Source of the DNA: Larsenimonas salina
GTDB taxonomy: Bacteria > Pseudomonadota > Gammaproteobacteria > Pseudomonadales > Halomonadaceae
Length of the DNA: 64,000 nucleotides
Direction: 5' to 3'
Assembly (NCBI RefSeq): GCF_023736155.1
Contig: NZ_JAMLJJ010000001.1
Span: 1,054,001-1,118,000 of the forward strand
Part shown: piece after piece, positions 56,464 to 64,000 of the stretch
Layout: each line of letters begins with the position of its first letter
Numbering within the stretch: the stretch's first letter is position 1
Notes under the pieces: generated by a model
Seen by the model: the letters and a program-made list of their open reading frames with translations, nothing else
What the model was told of the DNA's origin: nothing
Databases searched by the model: none
Made by a program: the position numbers and the translations under genes

Positions 56464-56928
56464 ATGAGCAAACCGCCATTACCGCCCTTTGATCAGAAAA
56501 GCGCCGAACAGAAAGTCCGGCTGGCCGAAGACACCTGGAACACCCGCACGCCGGAAACAGTGGCACTGGCCTATACCGAATCCAGCCTATGGCGCAATCG
56601 AGACCTGTTCATTCATGGACGGGCCGAGATCAAGGCGTTTCTGGAGCGCAAGTGGCGCCGCGAGCTTAACTACCGCTTGATCAAGGAGCTCTGGATCTTC
56701 GGCGGCCATCGCCTGGCGGTCCGTTTTGCCTATGAGTACCACGACGAAATCGGACAGTGGTATCGCGCCTATGGCAATGAGAACTGGGAGTTCAACGATG
56801 AGGGATTGATGCAGCGGCGCATCGCATCGATCAACGACATACCGATCGACGAGCACGAACGGCTATTTCGCTGGCCGCTCGGTCGTCGCCCGGACAGCCA
56901 TCCCGGGCTCAGTGAACTGGGGCTTTGA
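56464..56928 (+). CDS. DUF1348 / nuclear transport factor 2 family protein
   Basis: A 154-residue SnoaL/NTF2-fold protein with the DUF1348 pattern [50 protein letters not shown] and [19 protein letters not shown]. Function unknown, probably a small enzyme or ligand-binding protein. It follows the CNNM gene by 64 nt on the same strand. Confidence 0.9.
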   Translation: MSKPPLPPFDQKSAEQKVRLAEDTWNTRTPETVALAYTESSLWRNRDLFIHGRAEIKAFLERKWRRELNYRLIKELWIFGGHRLAVRFAYEYHDEIGQWYRAYGNENWEFNDEGLMQRRIASINDIPIDEHERLFRWPLGRRPDSHPGLSELGL

Positions 56929-57037
56929 TCGAGATACGCTGCCATGGCCCCCAAGCGCCATGGCAGCGTACATGAGGCCGCCCCCGCCTTGACCGCTTCA
57001 CCCTCGCCCGCCGTTTATTGGTTCGGCCGGGCCACGG

Positions 57038-57811
57038 CTAGCCGAACCAGATCCTAAGCGGCATCCAAAGCCCCATCGCCACCATCATGATGTTTTCGGT
57101 CAGCGACAGAAATCCGAGCGGCACATTGCTGCCGCCACCGACACAGGCGCACTTCAGCTCGCGCTTATCGATATAGACCGCCTTGAACACCGACGCCGCA
57201 CCAATCGCGCCGATAAAGAGCGCCACCGGCGCCGCCAGCCAAATCAGCGAGCCGGCAATCATCAATACGCCCGCAAGCGTCTCGGCAAACGGATAAACGT
57301 AGGCGTAGCGCACCTCGCGCTGGGCCAATAGGTCGTAGTTCAGGAACATGGTGGAAAACTGCTCGACGTCCTGAAGCTTTTGAACGCCAAGCAGCGTCAT
57401 GGAAATCGCGATGAACCACTCGAGCATGCGCCCGGTAAACACGGTATCGAATACCGCCCAACTAACGGCCAGCGCCATCACGAATGCGGTTGCAAAAATT
57501 GCGATGACCGGTTGGTAGCTGGTTTCATCGCTGCCCTTGACCCGCTTGCCCAGGTACCGACGAAGCTCGGTGTAGCCGCCGATGCGCCGGCCCTCGATGA
57601 AAACCTGCGGGGTGGTCCTGACGTCGTGCTCCTGCTTGAACGCATCCACGTCATCCCGGCTTGTCAGCCAGTGGTCCTCAACCTCATAGCCGTTGCGCTC
57701 CAAAAGCGCCTTGGTCTTGAGACCGAACGGGCACAGGTGCTTTTCCATCACCATTCGATAAAGCTGCGCGTGCGGCGTCGAAGACGTTCGGTCGGTCGCT
57801 TCGTTGCTCAT
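57038..57811 (-). CDS. Glutaredoxin fused to a MauE/DoxX-like membrane domain
   Basis: The 257-residue protein has an N-terminal glutaredoxin domain (about 15-92) with active-site CPFG at 27-30, a monothiol-like variant of CPYC, and the cis-Pro in TTPQVFIEGRRIGGYTELR. Four membrane helices follow (about 105-255), matching the MauE/DoxX redox membrane family, with a CAC pair in KCACVGGGS. It probably passes electrons or disulfides across the membrane; the partner is unknown. The ATG at 57811 has GGATGGGA upstream. Confidence 0.85.
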   Translation of the reverse strand: MSNEATDRTSSTPHAQLYRMVMEKHLCPFGLKTKALLERNGYEVEDHWLTSRDDVDAFKQEHDVRTTPQVFIEGRRIGGYTELRRYLGKRVKGSDETSYQPVIAIFATAFVMALAVSWAVFDTVFTGRMLEWFIAISMTLLGVQKLQDVEQFSTMFLNYDLLAQREVRYAYVYPFAETLAGVLMIAGSLIWLAAPVALFIGAIGAASVFKAVYIDKRELKCACVGGGSNVPLGFLSLTENIMMVAMGLWMPLRIWFG

Positions 57812-57896
57812 GATCCCATCCATGTCGATCATTGTGTGAGACGACAAGTCTGGTTCAAGCTGGTCGCTCTTTCCAGCGCGCCCCGAAACCACTCGA

Positions 57897-58745
57897 TTAC
57901 TGTTTGATAAGCACCGTCACGCGGACATCAAGGGTCACCTCGAGCGCGGTCAGCGCGGCCGCACGCGCCCGGCCCTCGGCGGTGGCGCGGTAAAGGTGGG
58001 GCGTCATCGTCAGCAGGTCACTGATGGCCTCACTGGTATCGAGCGTGCATTGATGGCGCACCCGCTCGCTGTCGCCACGCTCGAAACCGTCTGGGGCCCT
58101 GTCGCGCTCGGGCTTATCGGGGTTCAGGCTCGGATAGATGATCTCCCGAAGCTCTCGGAGATGATCACTCCCTGCCTCGACCATGACCAGCCGGCCGCCA
58201 GGCTTCAGGACCCGGGCGAATTCATCGAACACCGGAAACCCGAACATGCACAGCACCGCATCGAGCGAGGCCGAGGCGACCGGCAAGTGCGCGTTGCTGC
58301 CGACAATCCAGCTCGCCGCCTTGGTGACGTCCTGGCGTGCCCCGGCCTGCACCGCCCATTTGGAGATATCCACGCCGACAAGCGACAGCGCCTGCCCGTC
58401 ACCGGCTGCGCGTGTCAGCGCGCGCAGATAATAGCCCTCACCACAGCCGGCATCGAGACACGCAAGGGGCGACGCGTCAGGCGAGCCCGACAGCACATGC
58501 CGACTGACGGCCTCGGCAACCGGTGCGTAATGCCCGGCGCCTAGAAACCGCTGCCGCGCCGCCACCATCGCCTTGCTGTCGCCGGGGTCGCTCGAGCGCT
58601 TGTGCTGCACCGGTAGAAGGTTCACATACCCATGGCGCGCCACATCGAAGGTATGGCCCTGATCGCACTGAAGACTCTGGGCCGAAAATGTTAGCGGATG
58701 CCCTTCAAGCGGGCAGATAAGGGATTGAAACGGCGTACTGGTCAT
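57897..58745 (-). CDS. rlmA: 23S rRNA (guanine-N1)-methyltransferase RlmA-type
   Basis: A 282-residue SAM-dependent methyltransferase that modifies G745 (RlmA-I) or G748. N-terminal zinc-finger region, then SAM motif CLDAGCGEGYY and a FPVFDEFARVLKPGGRLVMVEAG strand typical of RlmA. The usual zinc ligands are Cys-X2-Cys-X12-Cys-X3-His; here Cys11, Cys27 and His31 are present but the second Cys is Glu14. Lies 86 nt upstream of, and on the same strand as, the glutaredoxin-fusion gene. Confidence 0.9.
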   Translation of the reverse strand: MTSTPFQSLICPLEGHPLTFSAQSLQCDQGHTFDVARHGYVNLLPVQHKRSSDPGDSKAMVAARQRFLGAGHYAPVAEAVSRHVLSGSPDASPLACLDAGCGEGYYLRALTRAAGDGQALSLVGVDISKWAVQAGARQDVTKAASWIVGSNAHLPVASASLDAVLCMFGFPVFDEFARVLKPGGRLVMVEAGSDHLRELREIIYPSLNPDKPERDRAPDGFERGDSERVRHQCTLDTSEAISDLLTMTPHLYRATAEGRARAAALTALEVTLDVRVTVLIKQ

Positions 58746-58915
58746 TGAAGTGCCTGCAAAAGATGGGGAGCGTTACTACAGCAAAGAGACCGCGACGACG
58801 ACGCAGTCATGGTCGGCGCCATCGTGCCTCAGCGGCGGCGAAATGCAAGCGCTCGGGCATGGCCGGCGCGCAGGCGCTAGAGTGATGCATTCACTCACGT
58901 CCGTTCGAGCACGCC

Positions 58916-59131
58916 ATGAACCGCATCAACCCCGACAAGCTTTACCACAGCAAATGGACCGCAACGACGCCCAAGAACAAGGAGAAACATTTTCTCGTGA
59001 CTGAGCTGGTGCGCGATGACGACGAGCACGTGATCGACGTCATTCTTCAGGCCGTACTGACCCACCGGGAGCAGACCCTGCCCTGGCGCGCCCTCAAGGA
59101 CGACACCACCTGGCTCATGGGCTGGCGTTAG
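58916..59131 (+). CDS. Small Trp-rich protein, TIGR02450 family
   Basis: A 71-residue protein with the TIGR02450 pattern: NPDKLYHSKWTATTPKNKEKHFLV, RDDDEHVIDVILQAVLT and the Trp-rich end LPWRALKDDTTWLMGWR. Function unknown, cytosolic. It converges on the mscS gene. The Shine-Dalgarno is weak. Confidence 0.88.
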   Translation: MNRINPDKLYHSKWTATTPKNKEKHFLVTELVRDDDEHVIDVILQAVLTHREQTLPWRALKDDTTWLMGWR

Positions 59132-59169
59132 GTGCCTGCCGAGGCTCGACGCCTGCCGAGCAGGCCACG

Positions 59170-60852
59170 TTAGCGCTGCTCTAGCTGATCCGGTCGCGTG
59201 ATGTCCTGCTGGCTTACCACCATCACCTGACGCGGCCACCAGTCGGGATGCTCGTCTCGAATAAAGGCAAGCAGGCGTTCACGAATGCTTGCCTCGGCCG
59301 CCCAGCCCGAGACCGGGTCAGTGGTCATCAGAAAGCAGGTGACGGTCTGGGTTGCGCCAAGTTGCGCGGTCACGCTGCACATCAGCTTGTGGTGCTCGAT
59401 GACGTTCTCTTCTTCCTTGGCGAACGCAAGGAATTGTTCCCGAAGGGTTGCGATGTCGGCGCTCAGGTGCAGCGTCAGCTCGAGGCTTCGGTACTCCTTG
59501 GTGCTCTTGGCCGAGAGGTTTTCAAACGATTTCGAGGCGAAGTACGTCACCGGCACGATCAGCCGACGCTCGTTCCAGACCCGAAGGCGAATATAGGTGT
59601 AGAAAATGCCCTCGACGTAGCACCACTGCCCTTCGAACATCACCAGATCCCCGATGCGAAGCGGCTTGGCAAGCGAGAGCTGAAACGAGGACAGGATATT
59701 GCCAAGCACGGCCTGCCCCGCCACGCCCACCAGCACCGCCAGAACGCTTGCAGACGCCAGAATCGACATGCCAAGCGTCTCGAAGAGCTGCACCTGACTG
59801 AGCACATAGATGGTGAACGCCACCACCATGATCAGAATGATCACGCGGCGAAGGGCGTAGAGCGTGGTCAGAAGCTTGCGCTCATCCTTGGGCTTGGCAT
59901 CGTCGATCTGGCCGACCATGTGCCGGGTCAGGTGCAGCATCAGGGTATCGATCAAGCGAAGCGCGATTGCTCCTACGCCCCAGGCCATCACCGCGATCAA
60001 CATCACGCGAAGCGTGGTGGCCACCACCGCCGAAAACGACACCACATACTCGATCATCATCTGCGTGATCAATGCGATCACGATCAGGGCCACCGGATTT
60101 TGAATCTGGGTGACGAAGATGCTCGGCGAACCGGAGGGCAGCTTACGCGCGAGCGCCCCGATCAAAAGATGCACGAGCTTACCGACCAGCCAGAGACTCA
60201 CCACCCCGACCGGAATCGCGATCCACTCCCACACTCTTAAAAGCCCGAACGAGCCCTTGAGCCGATCAGGAATGTAGCCCTCGAATCGGGAGGGGCCGAA
60301 ACGTGCGTACAGCGGCTTGATGGCGCTGACGCTTTCCGGGGTGATCATCCAGACCGGCTCGAGTTCACCGATGCGGTAGCGGGCGAGTCGAATGTCGTAG
60401 GCGTCGCTGCCGACATCCAGCGAGGCAAGCTCAATGTCTCGGCGCGCCTCGCCTGCGCGGGCGTCCTTGCCGGAGGCGTCCTCGATCACCGCGTCACGCC
60501 GGCCGGACAGGCTCGAAATGTTCAACCACTTGCCACGGCGGAAGACCTCGGCAAGTTCCCGGGCAAGCGTCGGGCCCTCGGTGCGCTGCTCGGTCGCGCT
60601 CAGATCCGATAGATTGAGCATGTGCGCGGCGGCCTTGTAGTCGCCGCCATTGGTCAGTTCGGTGAAGCTTCGCATCGCCTCGCGCGGAGTTCGAAGCCGG
60701 GCCACGTCCATCTTGCCGGGAAGCCCCTCATTCATCGTATCAACGCTGTACCAGAGCCCCTCTTCGCTTTCAGGCTCCGCGGCGAGGCCAAGCCCCGAAC
60801 ACAGCACCAACACGGCCGCCAGCATCCATTGCCACCACCAGTCCTTTTTCAT
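59170..60852 (-). CDS. Mechanosensitive ion channel, MscS family
   Basis: A 560-residue MscS-type channel releasing solutes on osmotic downshock. It has a signal peptide (MKKDWWWQWMLAAVLVLCSG, cut near 25), a periplasmic domain (30-175), several membrane helices (about 205-360) and the MscS pore helix and beta domain (ILASASVLAVLVGVAGQAVLGNILSSF; VMFEGQWCYVEGI). The start is the ATG at 60852 with GGCAGG upstream. It is larger than E. coli MscS, like YnaI/YbdG types. Confidence 0.9.
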   Translation of the reverse strand: MKKDWWWQWMLAAVLVLCSGLGLAAEPESEEGLWYSVDTMNEGLPGKMDVARLRTPREAMRSFTELTNGGDYKAAAHMLNLSDLSATEQRTEGPTLARELAEVFRRGKWLNISSLSGRRDAVIEDASGKDARAGEARRDIELASLDVGSDAYDIRLARYRIGELEPVWMITPESVSAIKPLYARFGPSRFEGYIPDRLKGSFGLLRVWEWIAIPVGVVSLWLVGKLVHLLIGALARKLPSGSPSIFVTQIQNPVALIVIALITQMMIEYVVSFSAVVATTLRVMLIAVMAWGVGAIALRLIDTLMLHLTRHMVGQIDDAKPKDERKLLTTLYALRRVIILIMVVAFTIYVLSQVQLFETLGMSILASASVLAVLVGVAGQAVLGNILSSFQLSLAKPLRIGDLVMFEGQWCYVEGIFYTYIRLRVWNERRLIVPVTYFASKSFENLSAKSTKEYRSLELTLHLSADIATLREQFLAFAKEEENVIEHHKLMCSVTAQLGATQTVTCFLMTTDPVSGWAAEASIRERLLAFIRDEHPDWWPRQVMVVSQQDITRPDQLEQR

Positions 60853-61157
60853 CCTGCCTGCCCTTTTCACTTACCGAGTGCGCTCGCCAGGCGCGTTTCT
60901 GCGATCCCGAAAACCGTGTTCGACCGCCCTGTACGGACAAAGCTTACTCTCCAAGGCGCCGGCGCGCCTTAATCGTCTCGCGCCCGCTAACCCCTGAATC
61001 CACTCTTCGCCTCTTGAAGCCCCCAAGTCCTTCACACCCGCACTTTCAAAAGCACCCTTGGCACGAGAAAAGCCATGCAGGGTCGACCATGCTCGGCCAT
61101 GCTGGTTCAAGCTACACGCGTGCGTATTCAAGCCCCTCGTCGATCACAGGAGCGTTC
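60853..61157. other. Intergenic region, mscS to the DUF2252 gene
   Basis: 305 bases between divergent genes. I see no gene, RNA or clear promoter here. Confidence 0.5.
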
Positions 61158-62663
61158 ATGACTCACCCAAGCGAACAGACACGACAAGCCCTTTACGAAC
61201 AGGCCAAACGTCAGGACATCAAGGGCCGCTCGAGCATGAGCAAGGCCGAACTCGCGGACGCGCTTGCCGCGTGTCCCGAAGAGCGCGCCCCCACCGTTGC
61301 CACCCGTCTCGAGACCTTTCGGCGCCTTGCCGAGTCAGTGGCCACCGGCGAATTCGTGCTGCGCCCCCGCGTGCTGCAGGGTCACGACCGCCGCCTGCAT
61401 GTGCGCCAGACCCTTCGCGAGGACCACGCCACCCGCATCGCCTCCGGCTCCGAGGAGGCCGCCGCCAAGTTCGATAAGCTCGCCAGGTCGCGCTTCTCGT
61501 TCTTTCGCGGCACCGCCCTGCTGTTCTATCGGGACATGGCCGGCGACGACGGCTGGATGCCCACCGTGCTGGCGCTTGGTGACGTACACCCGGAAAACTT
61601 CGGCGTGATGCCCAACGCCAACAACGTGCCGATCTTCTCGGTCAACGATTTCGACGAGGCCTATTACGCCCCCTTCACCTGGGACTTAAAGCGTGGCGCG
61701 ACCGGCTTCATGATCGCCGCTGAAACCGAGGGCGAGCTCGAGCACAAGCACCGGGTCAAGGTGGTGCGCCAGTTCATCAAGGGCTACATCGAGGCCATGA
61801 CCCGGCTGGCTCGGGAAAGCACCGAGCAGGACGAGGAAATGCGGTTCGATAACGCGCCGAAGCTTATTCGAAGCCTGTTTGAAAGCGCCCATGAAGCGCG
61901 GGCGGAATGGCTCGAGGACGACTACCTGGATGCGTCCCGGCGCGGCTTTCGCGCCACCGAGGAACTGGTGCCGATCTCCTCGCGCCGCGATGAGTTCCAG
62001 TCGATCACCGATCAATTGGTGAAAGACAATCAGATCGAGGTCCCGGCGCGCGCCAAGGGCCCAGAGGCGAGCGGCATGCACGTGAAGGACGTGGCGATTC
62101 GCCGGGGCCAGGGCACCGCCTCACTGGGGCTTGATCGCTATTACGCGTTGATCGAGGGGCCTGCGGGGGATGGCACCGACGATCTGATCATCGAGTACAA
62201 GCAGGCGCGCCATTCAGCCCTTGCCGGGCTGGTGCCGCCGTCGGTTTATGAAATGGATTCCCGCGCCGAGCGGATCAGCCACGCCCAGGCCGTGCATCTG
62301 GTGCGCGGTGACGTGTTCTACGGCCACATCGAATTCGACGGACAAAGCTTCATGTCACGGGAGCGCGCGCCATTTCGTGATGACATCGACCTCGACGATC
62401 TGTCAAAAAGCGAGTGGAAGAAATACGCCCGCATTTGTGGTCGGGTACTTGCACACGTACATGCCCTGTCGGACGAGTCCGGCAAGATCGACTACGACAT
62501 AGAGCCCGCCATCGTCGAGGCCATCGGCCCGCCCGCCCTCTTTACCGCAGACATGGTGGACTACGCCCTCGAGGCCGCCGAGCGCGCGCGAAGGGATCAT
62601 GAGCTGTTCAAGGAAGATCACGCTCGAGGGGCGTTTACTCAACTCGATGTCATTCACCGATAG
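61158..62663 (+). CDS. DUF2252 family protein (kinase-like)
   Basis: A 501-residue DUF2252 protein. The core has the phosphotransferase-like motifs LGDVHPENFGVMPN (brace/catalytic loop) and FSVNDFDEAYYAPF (metal-binding loop), as in aminoglycoside/choline kinases. An N-terminal segment (TRQALYEQAKRQDIKGRSSMSKAELADAL) resembles a SAP/Rho-N-type helix pair. Substrate and role are unknown. The ATG at 61158 has AGGAGC 5 nt upstream. Confidence 0.86.
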   Translation: MTHPSEQTRQALYEQAKRQDIKGRSSMSKAELADALAACPEERAPTVATRLETFRRLAESVATGEFVLRPRVLQGHDRRLHVRQTLREDHATRIASGSEEAAAKFDKLARSRFSFFRGTALLFYRDMAGDDGWMPTVLALGDVHPENFGVMPNANNVPIFSVNDFDEAYYAPFTWDLKRGATGFMIAAETEGELEHKHRVKVVRQFIKGYIEAMTRLARESTEQDEEMRFDNAPKLIRSLFESAHEARAEWLEDDYLDASRRGFRATEELVPISSRRDEFQSITDQLVKDNQIEVPARAKGPEASGMHVKDVAIRRGQGTASLGLDRYYALIEGPAGDGTDDLIIEYKQARHSALAGLVPPSVYEMDSRAERISHAQAVHLVRGDVFYGHIEFDGQSFMSRERAPFRDDIDLDDLSKSEWKKYARICGRVLAHVHALSDESGKIDYDIEPAIVEAIGPPALFTADMVDYALEAAERARRDHELFKEDHARGAFTQLDVIHR

Positions 62664-62692
62664 GGCGCTTAAAAGCGAACGAGGGCGCCCCG

Positions 62693-63169
62693 CTATTTGA
62701 TCAGCAAAGCGCCCTCGATCGGGATGAACCGGGTGGCGGCCTGCATCAATGAGGCCGCCGTAAGCTGGGGCACGCCATACACCTCGACGCATTTGCCATA
62801 GACATCACGAATGCGCTGCGCGAGAAGGTCGAAATCGCCATCGCCGGAGACCAGCACGATCACATCGGCCTGGCCCGCGAACTCGATGGCGTCGAGCGTA
62901 ATGCCGACGTCCCAGTCGCCCTTGGCCGAGCCATCGGCGCGCTGGATAAACGGCTTGAGCCGAACATCAAACCCGATCGAGCGCAGAATCGCCTGAAACT
63001 CGCGCTGGCGGGCATCGCCCTTGTCGATGGCGTAGCACCTCGCCGTGAGCACCTCACGGCCGCCCGTGACCTGTGCCCATAGTCTGCGGTAATCGACGTG
63101 TTTGCCGTAGGCCTCACGGGCGGTGTAATAGACGTTCTGAGTATCGACGAACACGGCGACGCGGGTCAT
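62693..63169 (-). CDS. NYN/LabA-like PIN-fold protein
   Basis: The 158-residue NYN (DUF88, LabA-like) domain shows conserved acidic active-site positions: VAVFVDTQNVYY, KGDWDVGITLDAIE and VSGDGDFDLLAQRI. It is a predicted metal-dependent RNase. No signal peptide or extra domains. It converges on the DUF2252 gene with 29 nt between stops. Confidence 0.88.
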   Translation of the reverse strand: MTRVAVFVDTQNVYYTAREAYGKHVDYRRLWAQVTGGREVLTARCYAIDKGDARQREFQAILRSIGFDVRLKPFIQRADGSAKGDWDVGITLDAIEFAGQADVIVLVSGDGDFDLLAQRIRDVYGKCVEVYGVPQLTAASLMQAATRFIPIEGALLIK

Positions 63170-63270
63170 GGCATCTCAACGTTTCTGAGGCTGGAAACAC
63201 ACCCGGTCATGAGACGGGCGCTGCGTGCGCCCCATACTACCCCGCCGCCGAGGCGGGCCAAAGCGTCTCT

Positions 63271-63331
63271 CACTGCCTTTCCCGACTAGACCACTGCCTT
63301 TCCCGACTAGACCACTACCTTTCCCGACTCC
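63271..63331. repeat. 21-bp tandem repeat, about 3 copies
   Basis: CACTGCCTTTCCCGACTAGAC occurs twice exactly (63271-63291, 63292-63312) and once with changes (63313-63331). It ends at the hairpin that starts at 63331. Confidence 0.85.
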
Positions 63332-63366
63332 ACACAAAAGGCCACCGCAGGGTGGCCTTTTGTGTG
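63331..63366. terminator. Strong bidirectional hairpin
   Basis: A 16-bp perfect stem (CACACAAAAGGCCACC with its complement) and a GCAG loop; internal A and T runs serve both strands. Confidence 0.82.
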
Positions 63367-63383
63367 GTTAGGTCGAAGACGCC

Positions 63384-63455
63384 TTAGAACGTGATCCTGA
63401 GCGTGGCCGAGGCCATCGGGGCGGCTGCCACTGGCAAAGCGCCTGGGGACGGGCT
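63384..63455 (-). pseudogene. Possible outer-membrane barrel C-terminus remnant
   Basis: On the minus strand the 23 codons before TAA at 63384 end PMASATLRITF, alternate hydrophobic/polar residues and finish in Phe, as outer-membrane beta-barrels do. An in-frame TAA cuts the frame just upstream, and the 63331-63366 hairpin follows as a terminator would. The case is thin. Confidence 0.25.
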
Positions 63456-63691
63456 TTAAGTGGTGATGGCGTTGCAGGCCTACTGACTTGGCTCTACCTG
63501 GCCTTGTCAGCGAAAGGAACGGCTCGCCACGCAGGCCGGGCTCTGGCCGCGGCCAGGCTTTATAAGTCATACTTCATTTAACTTAGGACGCGAGACGCAG
63601 ACCTCAGGTCCCCCCACCGCCTCGCTTGATTCTTTCTCCCGTTACGGCTGAACGCACCGTTCAGTGGCCTCTGACACACGGAGCAGCGTTC

Positions 63692-64000
63692 ATGGCGGAA
63701 ACACGCGCGCCCACAGAACTCACACGGGCCTTGCGCTCCTGTCGAGGCAGTTTCCTCGCCGTTGGGGCAGCCTGTTCATCAATGTGCTGATGCTGGTGCC
63801 TGCGTTTTACATGCTGCAGGTCTATGACCGGGTCATCACCACACGAAGCCTCGACACGCTCTCGATGTTGACGCTGATCGTGGTGTTTTTCTTTCTGGTG
63901 ATGGGTGGGCTCGAGCTTGTGCGCTCACGCATGATGGTGCGGGTGGGCAACCGGCTCGAGGCCCTGGTCGGCGAGCGCCTGTTTGACGCCATGTTCCAGA
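63692..64000 (+). pseudogene. Type I secretion ABC transporter (PrtD/AprD type), frameshifted near start, cut by window edge
   Basis: From the ATG at 63692 the frame gives MAETRAPTELTRALRSCRGS, the usual N-terminus of PrtD-like exporters, but ends in TGA at 63788. One frame over, from about 63769, SLFINVLMLVPAFYMLQVYD and ITTRSLDTLSMLTLIVVFFF continue the membrane domain to the edge. The shift falls at 63761-63770. A GTG at 63784 could restart translation. Only the first ~100 residues of a normal ~570 are in the window, so the rest cannot be judged. Confidence 0.7.

Larger units (their letters stand above)
63170..63691. other. Intergenic region before the secretion transporter
   Basis: 522 bases with a 21-bp tandem repeat, a strong hairpin terminator and a possible barrel-end remnant (63384-63455). 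Nothing resembling a complete gene is convincing here. Confidence 0.55.

Noticed and set aside
62693-63169. NYN-domain gene as toxin of a toxin-antitoxin pair
   Set aside because: No small partner gene is adjacent in the same orientation, and LabA-like proteins are usually not toxins.
63307-63570. 87-codon minus-strand frame over the terminator hairpin
   Set aside because: It reads through a terminator and the tandem repeat, has no ribosome site, and its composition is random Arg/Pro/Gly-rich.

Overview
The window looks like chromosomal DNA of a halophilic or halotolerant gammaproteobacterium, most likely of the Halomonas/Halomonadaceae group. The grounds are its high GC content, the dapA-bamC pair, scpA-scpB-rluB, a bo3 quinol oxidase operon with an oxygen-dependent type protoporphyrinogen oxidase nearby, choline sulfatase, and a flagellar/chemotaxis system read from sigma-28 type promoters. 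This assignment is inference from gene content and was not checked by a search.

Layout. 0-8 kb is housekeeping: bamC (cut by the left edge), dapA, a peroxiredoxin, a PerM-type transporter with a TusA-like protein, the protease/chaperone bepA, nadA, then a flagellar FliK-like gene coupled to a stand-alone FlhB C-terminal domain. 8.2-8.5 kb holds three identical tRNA-Lys(UUU) genes behind one promoter. 8.6-19 kb carries rluB-scpB-scpA, an SSL2-type helicase, two small proteins, an AraC regulator and purL. 19-25.3 kb has mltF overlapping a membrane diguanylate cyclase, tadA, tesB, a DUF4385 protein and a YebC-family regulator. 25.4-27 kb is a lone flagellin gene with a clear sigma-28 promoter.

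27-34.4 kb is the most accessory-looking part. It has a TonB-dependent receptor interrupted by one in-frame amber codon, its AraC regulator with Fur-like sites, yejK, an internally deleted MFS transporter, an isolated choline sulfatase, and an aldo/keto reductase carrying two frameshifts and a deletion. Next comes a chemotaxis pair under a second sigma-28-like promoter: a soluble receptor with four tandem PAS domains and a protein with three CheW domains. A sodium:solute symporter, catalase and cyoABCD follow, with an OxyR-like palindrome beside the predicted cyo promoter.

46-63 kb is mostly single genes: phzF-like, hemY, solA, yghU, DUF3237, an ABC exporter, dbpA, a 20-bp palindromic tandem array, a CNNM/CBS protein, a glutaredoxin-MauE fusion, rlmA, an MscS channel, a DUF2252 kinase-like protein and a NYN-domain protein. 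The right edge cuts a type I secretion ABC transporter gene that appears frameshifted near its start.

I found no CRISPR array, insertion sequence, prophage or rRNA. No complete unknown multi-gene system is evident. The best leads are the 4-PAS receptor/triple-CheW module, the mltF/diguanylate cyclase overlap, the palindromic array after dbpA, and the cluster of recently broken genes.
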